Origin: Chloroflexota bacterium
GTDB taxonomy: Bacteria > Chloroflexota > Anaerolineae > J036 > Brachytrichaceae
NCBI GenBank assembly: GCA_021788625.1
Contig: JAJYKL010000036.1
Location: forward strand, 1 to 39,910
Direction: 5' to 3'
DNA length: 39,910 nucleotides
Positions within the stretch are counted from its first letter, which is position 1; each line of letters starts with the position of its first letter. Both the position numbers and the translations under genes were made by a program. Below the pieces are notes generated by a model. That model searched no databases. It worked only from the letters and a program-made list of their open reading frames with translations, and was not told where the DNA came from. This document shows positions 17,478 to 26,569 of this stretch, piece by piece.

Positions 17478-17495
17478 GACTTTGCAGGAGCCATG
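17478..17495 (-). repeat. Right terminal inverted repeat of IS remnant
   Basis: GACTTTGCAGGAGCCATG, the inverted partner of 16806-16823. It begins four bases after the transposase stop, as expected for the end of a compact IS. Confidence 0.7.
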
Positions 17496-18236
17496 CAGAG
17501 TATAATGCCCGCCTTGCGTATTTTGATAGATTGTGATATATCACCTTAATTGTGCTTACGTACCGAGTGCGGATATAATGTTACGGTGCGTGGTGCAAAA
17601 CTTCAAGTCTTGAAGGCTATTATATCTATCTGAATATCCTGGTTAGTTAGTTACTTAGCTGTTTTGGTAGTTGAGTGGTGTGGATGATTCATCGGGATAA
17701 TGATTCCATCAACTCATACTAAGATATCAACTCAGACAGGCCTACCAGCATGTTCTATCAGGTGTGATACTTTTTTGCGCTCCGGGCATCGCAGCTTATC
17801 GCACATAAACGTAGTCAATCCTCTGGCAGATCTTACTAAGTTTCGATTAGTTACTGCCAGTTGGAAAACCGAACTTTCATCACAGGCATGTTCAGATAAT
17901 TCACCACATGGAAGCTTACGACCACCATTTGAGCTTGGTTCAAATTCCTCTGTGTGGCATCGTGTTACAGCTTTCAAAAATCCGTTAAAAACACATCTCA
18001 ACTCACTAATCACACCTGCCAGCGTTTTGATAAACACTTACACTAAGTGGTCTTTGCGCGGTATTTTAGCTCGTCGAACACAGTTACACCATCCTGCATA
18101 TAGATCATCTGTCAGTGACGCTTATGCCCATAATGCAGCGGAATCTCATCAATATCATGGCAACTCTGACTCGCCATCAGGTTGCGCTCTCTCAATCATG
18201 GATAGGTTGATCTAAACGCCTCACTCTGGATTGGTA
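17496..18236. other. AT-rich gap before ABC operon, no gene seen
   Basis: About 740 bases. A 171-codon plus-strand frame (17700-18215) and a 101-codon minus-strand frame (17732-18037) overlap here. Neither shows a domain, a ribosome site or a family I recognise, so both are taken as chance. The region probably carries the ABC operon promoter, but no clear -35/-10 pair could be chosen. Confidence 0.5.
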
Positions 18237-18262
18237 GGCTCACCGTCTAGATCGGGTGAGCC
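18237..18262 (+). promoter_or_regulatory. Hairpin or operator before ABC operon
   Basis: A perfect 8-bp inverted repeat, GGCTCACC and GGTGAGCC, with a 10-base loop; it ends 46 bases before the binding-protein start. There is no T-run after it, so an operator or leader hairpin is as likely as a terminator. Confidence 0.35.
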
Positions 18263-18308
18263 ATAAAAGTAAATGGATTCGTATCAGTCAGAAAAGGAGA
18301 GCGAGAAG

Positions 18309-20396
18309 ATGAACAAAAACAGTAGGATCCTAAATAGACGTGATTTTCTTCGCCTTGTTGGATTGGGAACCATAGGGACACTTTCAGCGTGTGCAACGTC
18401 TACCACGCCACAAGTCACGTCCACGCCTGAGGTTATCACCAAGCAAATAGAGGTCACGCGCTTAGTACAGGGGACTCCAGAGACAGTTGTTCAGACGCAA
18501 CAGGTAGTAGTCACGGCAACACCTGCTCCCACCGCGGCACCGGCGGCTGTTCAGGTTATGGGTTTCAACCGTGCTGAAACAGTATTCATTCAACAGCTAA
18601 CAGGTACCAACGCCACTCCCACGAACTTTAACTATTGGGCGGGTTGGCGGCAACAAGATCGTGGCATGCAGCAGGTAATGAACGAGCCGTTGTGGGTAGA
18701 TGACTTTGAAGCTGGCAAGGAAATTAATGCTCTAGCTGCAGATCAGCCAAGTTATAGCGCAGACTTTAAGACACTGACGATTAAGCTGCGCCAAGGCATG
18801 ATGTGGAGCGACAATACTGAGATCACCGCGGATGATCTGGCGTTCACAGTTGCGTTTATCAAGGCTACACCGGCTGCTTCATATAACGCCAGCGTTGCAC
18901 TGCAAGTAGATTCCGTTCAGGCAACGGACAAATATACATGCGTTATTCAGCTCAAGAAACCCAACCCACGTTTCCACTATGAGAACTTCGTCGACCTCTG
19001 GGGAAGCCTGTGGATCATGCCCAAGCATGTGTTTGAGAAATTCATGGTTAATGGTACGGTTGACACCAAGTCGTTCTTCGCCTTCGAGTACAACCCTCCT
19101 CTGAGCTCAGGACCGTATAAGCTAAGCAGCCTCGACCCAGCCGGAAAATGGACAGCTTGGGTGAAAAGGGACGATTGGGCCAAGACGCCCACAGGCGTTG
19201 TATTTGGTGAACCCAAGCCAAAGAACCTGGTGGTTGTCGATTATGGCGATTTCACTTCTCGAGTCATCAGTATGACCCGCCATGAGGTCGATCAAATTGA
19301 CCTGGATCTACCAAGTATACGAGCAGTTATGAAAGCTGATCCTTCAGCCCGTGGTTATTACGAAAAGGGTTTCCCATTTGTTCAGTCCAACCGGCACCCT
19401 GGTGTTGGAGGTGTAGCCTTTAACAACCTAAAGGTGCCTTTTAATAACCCGGATTTCCGTTGGGCGCTTACCTTGGCGATGGACCCCATTTCCTACATGA
19501 CGACAGCTTATGATGGGTGTGCCGCCATGAACCCGCTGCCCATCGTAGTGAATGGGCCTCAGATGATCAAACCGTACGTTGAACCACTTGTGGCTTGGCT
19601 AACGGACTTCACCCTTGATGTGGGCGGCGGAGAGAAGGTTAAAGTCTGGGATCCCACTGCACCCACCCGGCTGGTTCAAAGTGCGATCAAACGTGGCTTC
19701 CAATTCCCCACGGATGCTGACACGATCAGGACCTCTTTCGGATATGGCTCGTGGCAGTATAACCCAGACGCTGCGACCAAACTGCTGAATAAGGCAGGCT
19801 TAACTCAGGGATCAGATAAAAAATGGAGTTACCAGGGCAAGCCATTCTCATTCACCGTATTAACGTCTGACACACCTGGTCGGTGGGCTTATCAGAACGC
19901 CCTTGCTGCTCAGGTCGAGTGGCAACGGTTTGGCCTCGATGCCCGATTTGAAGTCACGACTGATTCGCTTCGGGCTGCCATGGGCCAGTTTGATGTATTC
20001 GGGACCCAGACACACGGAAGCAACTATCTGGAAAATCCCGACCTCTTCCGGACGTTTACCGCGTTCAATACCAGTTATCTGGAGCCCACTCTGGGTAAAC
20101 GACAGTTTGGACATCCCTCTCGCTGGACCAATAAGCGAGTCGATGAAATACTAAACAAGATACAAGTTACCGATCCGAACGATATGGCTACCCTCCAGCC
20201 ACTAGGCATGGAAATGCTTCAGATTTTTATCAAGGAAATGCCGTGTATTTCAGCCACGACATCCCTGGATCCGTATGCCGTATCCAGCTACTACTGGACT
20301 GGCTGGCCTAGCGGTGAAAATCACTTTACCGTCCCTTACCATCACTATCCCAACTACAAGTATCTGTTGACCTTCATAAAACCCTCTGGCAAGTAA
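18309..20396 (+). CDS. ABC transporter substrate-binding lipoprotein, family 5
   Basis: 695 residues from ATG 18309, which has AGGAG nine bases upstream; an in-frame ATG at 18273 lacks one and would bury the signal. The signal peptide is both Tat-like (N-R10-R11-D-F-L) and a lipoprotein signal (L-S-A-C28), so it is exported and lipid-anchored. A stalk rich in Thr, Val and Pro (about 30-85) precedes the SBP_bac_5 fold, with L-R-Q-G-M-M-W-S-D, A-D-D-L-A-F-T and F-N-N-P-D-F-R-W-A-L. The family binds peptides, nickel or oligosaccharides; the ligand is not evident. It is the first gene of a five-gene importer operon and the most strongly translated by its position. Confidence 0.92.
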   Translation: MNKNSRILNRRDFLRLVGLGTIGTLSACATSTTPQVTSTPEVITKQIEVTRLVQGTPETVVQTQQVVVTATPAPTAAPAAVQVMGFNRAETVFIQQLTGTNATPTNFNYWAGWRQQDRGMQQVMNEPLWVDDFEAGKEINALAADQPSYSADFKTLTIKLRQGMMWSDNTEITADDLAFTVAFIKATPAASYNASVALQVDSVQATDKYTCVIQLKKPNPRFHYENFVDLWGSLWIMPKHVFEKFMVNGTVDTKSFFAFEYNPPLSSGPYKLSSLDPAGKWTAWVKRDDWAKTPTGVVFGEPKPKNLVVVDYGDFTSRVISMTRHEVDQIDLDLPSIRAVMKADPSARGYYEKGFPFVQSNRHPGVGGVAFNNLKVPFNNPDFRWALTLAMDPISYMTTAYDGCAAMNPLPIVVNGPQMIKPYVEPLVAWLTDFTLDVGGGEKVKVWDPTAPTRLVQSAIKRGFQFPTDADTIRTSFGYGSWQYNPDAATKLLNKAGLTQGSDKKWSYQGKPFSFTVLTSDTPGRWAYQNALAAQVEWQRFGLDARFEVTTDSLRAAMGQFDVFGTQTHGSNYLENPDLFRTFTAFNTSYLEPTLGKRQFGHPSRWTNKRVDEILNKIQVTDPNDMATLQPLGMEMLQIFIKEMPCISATTSLDPYAVSSYYWTGWPSGENHFTVPYHHYPNYKYLLTFIKPSGK

Positions 20397-20413
20397 CTCA
20401 AGACTCTGATGAA

Positions 20414-20446
20414 AGCCCACGGTCAGGATCACCCTAACCGTGGGCT
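20414..20446 (+). other. Intercistronic hairpin after binding-protein gene
   Basis: AGCCCACGGT (20414-20423) and ACCGTGGGCT (20437-20446) pair perfectly over 10 bp; AGG/CCT inside the loop can extend the stem past one mismatch. No T-run follows. It lies between the binding protein and permease genes, a usual place for an mRNA-stabilising or partial-termination hairpin that keeps binding protein in excess. Confidence 0.6.
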
Positions 20447-20477
20447 ACGATCTACGCACTGCATCGATAGGTGAAAA

Positions 20478-21485
20478 ATGAGATTTGTAAGACGATATCT
20501 CATACCGCGGCTTATCCAATACGTGCTGGTGAACATCCTGGGAATCACAATGATCTTCATCCTTCCCAGGCTAATGCCCAATGGACCGGTTGAGAAGACC
20601 GTCGCTCAGATCCAAGATCGTGGCGCATACACTGATCCGAAAGCCGCTGAGCAAACAGTCAAAGCGCTAAAAGAGTTGTACGGCTTGGATCAACCTCTGA
20701 TCACCCAGTATGTCATCTTCTGGCGTCGATTATTTACACTTGATTTTGGACCGTCGCTGGTATCTTTCCCAACACCGGTAATGACGTTGATTGGCCAATC
20801 TCTACCTTGGACTTTCGGTTTGCTCTTCACCACCATGGTATTTATCTTTATTCTAGGGAATTTGTTTGGCGGATTAGCTGGATATTTCAGGCAAAATCGG
20901 TTCCTCAGAATCCTCGATGGTGTATTTATGGTACTGGCGCCCATGCCCTATTACATTATTGCCTTGATGCTCATTATCATTTTTGCCTATATCATTCCCA
21001 TTTTCCCGGTGGGGGGTGGTTATACAATCGGTGCCCCGATTGGTTTCACATGGGCTTTTATTAAGGATGTCCTGATCCACGCCACTCTCCCGGCCCTGTC
21101 ATTGATCATAATAGGCACTGCTACCACGCATCAGATCATGCGCCTCATCGTTCAGGGTGTGAATGAGGAAGATTATGTTCGTTATGCTCATATCGGAGCG
21201 GTGAAAGAGAGCACAGTATTTTCCAGATACGTAATGCGCAACGCCACTCTTCCTCAGATCACCCGCTTCGCTATGGGCTTTTCCGGCTTATTCAGTGGTG
21301 CCTTGGTTACAGAAGTCATTTTTGCCTATCCTGGGATAGGCTTCCTGTCTTATCATGCAATTCTGACATCCGACTATAACGTGCTGATGGGCGTCACCAC
21401 TCTTTCGATCATCGCCTTAACCACAAGCACCTTATTAATGGACCTTCTCAATCCTCTGTTTGACCCGAGGATACGTCTCACGTGA
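20478..21485 (+). CDS. ABC transporter permease, DppB/OppB type
   Basis: 335 residues, ATG start with weak GGTGAA upstream. It has the DppB layout: an N-terminal helix after M-R-F-V-R-R-Y-L, an external loop with K-E-L-Y-G-L-D-Q-P, then five further membrane segments. The EAA-like coupling loop N-E-E-D-Y-V-R-Y-A-H-I-G-A is followed by V-M-R-N-A-T-L-P. It forms the inner-membrane channel with the next gene, whose start lies 16 bases after this stop. Confidence 0.92.
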   Translation: MRFVRRYLIPRLIQYVLVNILGITMIFILPRLMPNGPVEKTVAQIQDRGAYTDPKAAEQTVKALKELYGLDQPLITQYVIFWRRLFTLDFGPSLVSFPTPVMTLIGQSLPWTFGLLFTTMVFIFILGNLFGGLAGYFRQNRFLRILDGVFMVLAPMPYYIIALMLIIIFAYIIPIFPVGGGYTIGAPIGFTWAFIKDVLIHATLPALSLIIIGTATTHQIMRLIVQGVNEEDYVRYAHIGAVKESTVFSRYVMRNATLPQITRFAMGFSGLFSGALVTEVIFAYPGIGFLSYHAILTSDYNVLMGVTTLSIIALTTSTLLMDLLNPLFDPRIRLT

Positions 21486-21501
21486 ATGGAGATTCCACAA
21501 A

Positions 21502-22356
21502 ATGGAGACCCTGAGGGCGCTTTTTAGAGACACGCGATTTAGTATAGGTGCGGCTGTCATGGTCATACTGATCGTGCTAGCCCTCATGTCCTTCTTTTCG
21601 CCATATGATGTAACGGTATGGCGCTTGGTGCCGCGTGACCAGCCGCCTTCCCCCGAACACCTGCTGGGAACGACATCCCTGGGCCAAGACGTGTTTTGGC
21701 TGCTGACCGCTGCTATTCGTAATTCCATCCTACTGGCGTTTTGCTCAGCTGCCATATCAAGGATAATCGCCCTAACGGTTGGCTTAGTGTCCGGTTACTT
21801 GGGCGGCGCCATCGATCGAGTACTCATGTTCGTCAATGACGGCTTCATTGTCCTACCGCAACTGTTGATCCTGACTCTGCTGGCTCTTCTCATCCAGGAG
21901 AATTTGAGCCTCCTGACCCTGGCTCTGCTCTTTGGGGTTATGGGCTGGGCGCTGGATGCCCGCTTCATACGGTCGCAAGTACTCAGCTTGCGCGAGCGTG
22001 AGTTCACCTACACAGCCATCCTGTCAGGCACACCACTGTACAAATTGATCATCAATGAGTATCTGCTTTATGTGATGCCTCTTACCCTGGCCACGCTGAT
22101 CGGAAACATGATCTGGGTGACGGGCATGGAGGTGACCCTCGCTTACCTCGGCTTGACCAATGTAAGTATTCCAACCTTAGGAATCGTTCTACACTTTGCG
22201 CTCAATTACCAGGCAATCCTTCTCGGCTTGTACTGGTGGATCTTTGCCCCGGTTGGTGCGGCAGTCGCCCTTTTCGTGGCTTTGTACCTGCTTTCGCAGA
22301 GTTTTAGCGATTTCCTCGATCCAAGGGCTCGTATACAGCGAGTAGGTACAAGGTAA
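21502..22356 (+). CDS. ABC transporter permease, DppC/OppC type
   Basis: 284 residues from ATG 21502, which has a GGAG about ten bases upstream; a TTG at 21460 would overlap the previous gene and add 14 residues. It has the DppC pattern: short cytoplasmic start, first helix, then H-L-L-G-T-T-S-L-G-Q-D-V-F-W typical of the family (normally H-x-L-G-T-D-x-x-G-R-D). The coupling loop reads R-E-R-E-F-T-Y-T-A, less conserved than usual in its E-A-A part. It is the partner of the upstream permease; the ATPase gene starts 12 bases on. Confidence 0.9.
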   Translation: METLRALFRDTRFSIGAAVMVILIVLALMSFFSPYDVTVWRLVPRDQPPSPEHLLGTTSLGQDVFWLLTAAIRNSILLAFCSAAISRIIALTVGLVSGYLGGAIDRVLMFVNDGFIVLPQLLILTLLALLIQENLSLLTLALLFGVMGWALDARFIRSQVLSLREREFTYTAILSGTPLYKLIINEYLLYVMPLTLATLIGNMIWVTGMEVTLAYLGLTNVSIPTLGIVLHFALNYQAILLGLYWWIFAPVGAAVALFVALYLLSQSFSDFLDPRARIQRVGTR

Positions 22357-22368
22357 CGGAGGCACGCA

Positions 22369-23370
22369 ATGTGGGTGGTTAAGGCCGAACAACTGAAATC
22401 TTCTTATGTACTGGATATGTTCGGAACAAAAAAAGTAGTTCAGGCGGTAAATGGGGTCGATCTAGAAATTCAGGAAAACGAGGTATATGGGATAGCCGGA
22501 GAAAGTGGGAGCGGTAAGACGACCTTGGTAAAAACCTTGTTTGGCGACGTCCTGCCTCCGCTGCGTCTAATAAGTGGGAAAGTGTTGTATCGGGTCGCTG
22601 GCCAAGAGATGGACCTCTTTTCATTAAAACCAGAACAGCGACGACCCCTGCGCTGGTCATTCATCTCTTATGTTCCACAGAGTTCGATGAGCAGCCTCAA
22701 CCCGGTGGTAAAGCTAAAAGGAACATTTAGCGATTTCTTGGGGAGCCATGTCGCACAAAGTAGAAAGCGAGACATGATCGAGAGGGCTCGACAGCATCTG
22801 ATGGAGCTAGGCCTACCTCCCAACGTTCTCGAAGTCTATCCACACCAACTTTCAGGAGGGATGCGCCAGCGGGTGATGATCGCGCTGGCTTCGTTCCTCT
22901 CGCCACGAGCAATGATCGCGGATGAACCCGTAACAGCACTTGATGTGGTAGTGTCGAGAGGGGTTCTACAGCTTTTGATCGAGGTTCAGGACCGCCAGCA
23001 GAATGCCCTAGTCATCGTAACGCATGATATGGGCGTACTGGCAAACATTGCCAACCGGGTAGGGATCATGTATGCTGGGAAGATCATAGAAGAAGCGAAG
23101 GTTGAGGCTATTTTTTCACAACCGCGACATCCCTACACTCAATACTTGATAAACTCGCTGCCTAAATTCGGGGATAAGGGAATGCGTGAAAGCGCCCCAG
23201 GGGCCCCTCCGTCGCTAGTGGACCTTCCGAACGGGTGTTCGTTTCATCCGCGATGTCGACATGCGATGGAGAAATGCAGAGAAAAGGCACCTGGACTCAA
23301 CAGCGTTGGAGAACAGCACCGGGTGGCATGCTGGTTGATGGAGGTGGATGACCATAAACACCATTCTTGA
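22369..23370 (+). CDS. ABC transporter ATP-binding protein, DppD/OppD type
   Basis: 333 residues; CGGAGGC precedes the ATG. Walker A is G-E-S-G-S-G-K-T-T, the Q-loop [12 protein letters not shown], the signature L-S-G-G-M-R-Q-R, and Walker B M-I-A-D-E-P with T-A-L-D. The C-terminal oligopeptide-type extension holds the cysteine cluster [14 protein letters not shown] seen in Dpp/Opp ATPases. It pairs with the next gene product to drive import; the two genes overlap by 23 bases. Confidence 0.93.
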   Translation: MWVVKAEQLKSSYVLDMFGTKKVVQAVNGVDLEIQENEVYGIAGESGSGKTTLVKTLFGDVLPPLRLISGKVLYRVAGQEMDLFSLKPEQRRPLRWSFISYVPQSSMSSLNPVVKLKGTFSDFLGSHVAQSRKRDMIERARQHLMELGLPPNVLEVYPHQLSGGMRQRVMIALASFLSPRAMIADEPVTALDVVVSRGVLQLLIEVQDRQQNALVIVTHDMGVLANIANRVGIMYAGKIIEEAKVEAIFSQPRHPYTQYLINSLPKFGDKGMRESAPGAPPSLVDLPNGCSFHPRCRHAMEKCREKAPGLNSVGEQHRVACWLMEVDDHKHHS

Positions 23371-24370
23371 GCTTCATAATGTGAGTAAAGTCTATCAGAT
23401 GGGCAGCATGTTCTCCAGGCTCCGGATAACTGCTGTCGATCAGGTCTCCCTCGGCGTGGGCGCTGGTGAGATATTCGGACTGGCGGGGGAAAGCGGCAGT
23501 GGCAAGAGCACCTTGGCGCGGATGATCCTGGGCTTCGAGGAACCATCTTCAGGTATGATCATCCATCGTGGCAAGGATGGTAAGCCAATTATCAGAGGAA
23601 AAATCTGGCGTACTGCTGGCGTGCAGGCGATATTTCAAAACCCATTTGAGACATTTAATCCTTTGCGCCAGGTGGAACGTTATTTTTTCGATACGATAGA
23701 TAATTTTAAGCTCGCCAGTAACAAGGCCGATGCCAAATCCCGGATCGATACGACGTTGAAAATGGTTGGCTTGAATTATGAGGCTATAGCCGGTCGTTAT
23801 CCCAGCGAATTTTCAGGTGGACAACTTCAGAGAGTTTCCATCGCTCGCTCATTATTGAACGAGCCGTCACTTTTGATCGCAGATGAGCCAGTGTCCATGG
23901 TCGACGCGTCTATACGCATGTCGATCATGAATCTGTTTAGGGAACTTGTTGATCGTTTGGGCTTGGGTATGGTCTACATTACACATGACCTTGCAACCGC
24001 ATACTATGTGTGCAACCGGATCGCCATCATGTTCAAAGGTAATATCGTAGCGATGGGAGATGTGGAAAGGGTATTAATTGAGCCCAAGCACCCCTATGTC
24101 AGACTTTTGCGTGATTGCATTCCCGAAACAGACCTAAAGAAGCGATGGACAACTAAGGTTCAGCTTGCCGAGAGTGATACAGAGGAATACTTACGGAGCG
24201 GTTGCAAGTTTGCCAGTCGATGCCCTCAGGTGATTGAAATCTGTAAACATGAAATGCCCAAGGATATCGACGTGGAAGGCTCGTTGGTGAAATGCCACTT
24301 GTTGGACTATTCCAGAAAAGGTCAGCCGATTGTACCGTCCGGTTTGCATACATCGACAGAGGTTGGCTAA
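23348..24370 (+). CDS. ABC transporter ATP-binding protein, DppF/OppF type
   Basis: 340 residues; the ATG lies inside the end of the previous gene with GAGGTG just upstream. Walker A is G-E-S-G-S-G-K-S-T, the Q-loop I-F-Q-N-P-F-E-T-F-N-P, the signature F-S-G-G-Q-L-Q-R and Walker B L-I-A-D-E-P with V-S-M-V-D. The C-terminal cluster C-K-F-A-S-R-C-P-Q-V-I-E-I-C matches the DppF-type extension. It is the last gene of the importer operon, with no clear terminator after it. Confidence 0.93.
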   Translation: MTINTILELHNVSKVYQMGSMFSRLRITAVDQVSLGVGAGEIFGLAGESGSGKSTLARMILGFEEPSSGMIIHRGKDGKPIIRGKIWRTAGVQAIFQNPFETFNPLRQVERYFFDTIDNFKLASNKADAKSRIDTTLKMVGLNYEAIAGRYPSEFSGGQLQRVSIARSLLNEPSLLIADEPVSMVDASIRMSIMNLFRELVDRLGLGMVYITHDLATAYYVCNRIAIMFKGNIVAMGDVERVLIEPKHPYVRLLRDCIPETDLKKRWTTKVQLAESDTEEYLRSGCKFASRCPQVIEICKHEMPKDIDVEGSLVKCHLLDYSRKGQPIVPSGLHTSTEVG

Positions 24371-25480
24371 AGGAAAGCGGTTCGCGCTATTGGCATGGGC
24401 ATATTGCCAGTCTGACATAGGACGGTGGATAGGATACGCCTAGTAGGTTTTGTGCGATGAGTCGACGGTCCACATGCGGTGAGCACTGCTCATTGGTCAT
24501 TGCGACACCGTGAGGTCTTCAAAATAAAACTACATCAGCACCGATGCAGCTTGAGTAGTGCTGGAAAACCGCGAAGGGTCACAGCCGCGGAGATAGGCGC
24601 GTTGAATTTCCCTATTCTATTCATGATACGTGGGGAAATCTGGTCTAGAAATGGCTTGGTCTCATTATGACATCAATAAATCTCTGTTGACGGAACATCA
24701 ATACGACACAGAAGAACGTACCAGATACATCACTTATTACCGAATCTCGTAGTATGAAGACCACAGGATCATCCAGAACAACGCAGAAATTAGTCAGTGC
24801 AAGACTGATTTCTTTGATTTCTGCGATGGTATGACTCATTACGGCGATGATGACATCCAGATATTTTCTTACGTAGTACACAGGCCACATTATTACTGCT
24901 GATTAGTCATCTAGCAGACACGGCTGAGTGACGTAGTGATGTTTCAAAGGATTTTGAATCGCACCGAATGACTTACGAGAGACCAATGGATGTCGTAATA
25001 AATCGGGAAAGTAGATCTCAACTATCATGAGCTCCGTATTTTCTCACAGGTACAGATTAGTTCTCATCAAAGAATATGCAGATGTCGATCATATATCAGA
25101 TTTGATGGTCATCATAACACGTGGAAAATTTACGCTAATAGGCCTGGGTTGAGGCAAAAGTGCCAGAAGGGTATCGACTTGCCGTGGTCTGCCATGGCCA
25201 AAGACATGTGGACTACTGAATCTCAGCAGCTTGGCGTGATAATAAGATCATCCTAGGAGACATGGAACCAGCAGGACTGATATGAATGCAACTAGAGGAA
25301 ATATGTAAGCATGTAACCTGTGTCTTGGGCTAGATTCCAATACTCGGTTGTCTCTCACTCTAACTTTAGACAGGTTATGTAATAGCGCAAGGTGCACCAA
25401 TCTAGAATCTCCGCTCTGGGGATATGTTTTGTAATAAACAATCTATGGAACTGAGTCATATATAAGAGCACAACCATATC
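24371..25480. other. 1.1-kb gap with no recognisable gene
   Basis: AT-rich, with stops in all frames. The longest frames (63 codons at 24479, 81 codons on the minus strand at 24645-24890) match nothing I know. I looked for a cobalamin riboswitch, because the next gene is corrinoid-related, and found no B12-box-like element. A TATATAAG at 25459-25466 could be the -10 of the UROD-like gene. The stretch may be decayed coding sequence. Confidence 0.5.
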
Positions 25481-26551
25481 ATGAGCACGGGGCTAACCAG
25501 CCAAGAACGTATCCGACGTATGATTGAGCACAAAGACGCTGACCGAGTGCCTATTGTAGATTTGCCTTGGGACTCTACGATTGTACGCTGGCATCGAGAA
25601 GGATTGCCGGATGGTGCGGATTGGGCTGAATATCTAGATGTGGATTGCATAAGGCTGGTCCATCCCGATAACAGCCCGCGTTATCCTATAAAGTTAATCG
25701 AGACCACTCCCGAATACCGTGTATATACCACGCAATGGGGTGCGACGCGCAAGGAGTACTACGCCAACAGTGGAGCCATAGGCTACCTTGGTTACACTGT
25801 GAAGGATCGCACCTCCTGGTCAAAAGCAAAAGAGCGGATGCAACCCAGTCGAGACCGCATCCAATGGGCTGAATTAGATAGTCAATACCGCCATTGGCGC
25901 AAGCACGGCGATTGGGTGATGGGACTGCTCTGGTTCGGCTTTGAAGTGACATATTCCCATATGGTGGGATCACCACTCCTAATGGCCATGGTCGAAGATC
26001 CGGAATGGGTATTGGACATGGTCAATACGATGCTTGACAGTAGTATTACCCTGCTAGAGATGATTGAGGATGCCGGCTATCAGTTTGATGCCATAATGTG
26101 GTACAACGACATGGGTTACAAAGGCCATCAGTTCATGTCGGTCCCAATGTATCGCGAGCTGTTCAAACCGGCCGACCATAGAGCGGCTGAGTGGGCACAT
26201 TCCAAAGGCCTCCCGGTTTATTACCATTCCTGCGGCAATATTATGCCACTGGTGCCGGAATTGATTGATGTCGGGGTTGATATGCTCAATCCTCTGGAAG
26301 TGAAGGCAGGGATGGATCCGTTAGCTTTGAAGGCTCGATATGGCGACAAGCTCGCCTTTCATGGTGGCTTGAACGCATTACTGTACGATCAACCGGAGCT
26401 CATGTGGGTAGAAATGGAGCGAATTATCCCAGACATGAAAGCCCAAGGAGGCTACATCATCGGCACCGATCATTCTGTGCCTAATAGTGTGAGTCTCGAC
26501 GTATATCGCGAGTTTGTGGCTCGAGCTAAGGATCTGGGGCATTACGATTGA
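25481..26551 (+). CDS. Uroporphyrinogen decarboxylase-like (URO-D fold) protein
   Basis: 356 residues. The N terminus S-Q-E-R-I-R-R-M-I-E-H-K-D-A-D-R-V-P is typical of the URO-D superfamily outside true HemE. The HemE substrate signature (R-x-x-W-x-M-R-Q-A-G-R) is absent, so this is not a haem-pathway decarboxylase. H249-S-C251-G-N and a later T-D-H331 could be zinc ligands, as in corrinoid-protein methyltransferases of the MtaA type, where the third ligand is often Cys. A methyl-transfer role is inferred. It stands alone 1.1 kb after the ABC operon, on the same strand; no corrinoid protein gene is present. There is no Shine-Dalgarno at the ATG. Confidence 0.85.
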   Translation: MSTGLTSQERIRRMIEHKDADRVPIVDLPWDSTIVRWHREGLPDGADWAEYLDVDCIRLVHPDNSPRYPIKLIETTPEYRVYTTQWGATRKEYYANSGAIGYLGYTVKDRTSWSKAKERMQPSRDRIQWAELDSQYRHWRKHGDWVMGLLWFGFEVTYSHMVGSPLLMAMVEDPEWVLDMVNTMLDSSITLLEMIEDAGYQFDAIMWYNDMGYKGHQFMSVPMYRELFKPADHRAAEWAHSKGLPVYYHSCGNIMPLVPELIDVGVDMLNPLEVKAGMDPLALKARYGDKLAFHGGLNALLYDQPELMWVEMERIIPDMKAQGGYIIGTDHSVPNSVSLDVYREFVARAKDLGHYD

Positions 26552-26552
26552 T

Positions 26553-26569
26553 CCGAATGCCCAATTCGG
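26553..26569 (+). terminator. Possible terminator after UROD-like gene
   Basis: CCGAAT (26553-26558) and ATTCGG (26564-26569) with a 5-base loop, directly after the stop and followed by TTAAGTT. Short stem and weak T-run. Confidence 0.35.

Larger units (their letters stand above)
16806..17495 (+). mobile_element. Internally deleted ISAs1-type insertion sequence
   Basis: The two ends match as imperfect inverted repeats: 16806-16823 and 17478-17495 agree at 15 of 18 positions and share CTGCAAAGTC. Between them is a broken transposase with the N- and C-terminal ends of an ISAs1-family protein. The element is 690 bases where a full copy would be about 1.3 kb, so it is a deletion derivative that could only move with help from an intact copy. 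I see no target-site duplication next to the ends. A GGCCTCTTG inverted repeat (16844-16852 and 16892-16900) lies before the transposase frame. Confidence 0.75.

Noticed and set aside
17700-18215. 171-codon plus-strand frame before the ABC operon
   Set aside because: Biased to Ser/Thr/His/Leu with no domain or ribosome site, and another long frame overlaps it on the other strand; most likely chance.
24371-25480. Cobalamin riboswitch before the URO-D-like gene
   Set aside because: No B12-box or matching conserved core could be found by eye on the plus strand.
25481-26551. True HemE (uroporphyrinogen III decarboxylase)
   Set aside because: The N-terminal arginine-rich substrate motif of HemE is missing and a His-x-Cys metal-type motif is present instead.
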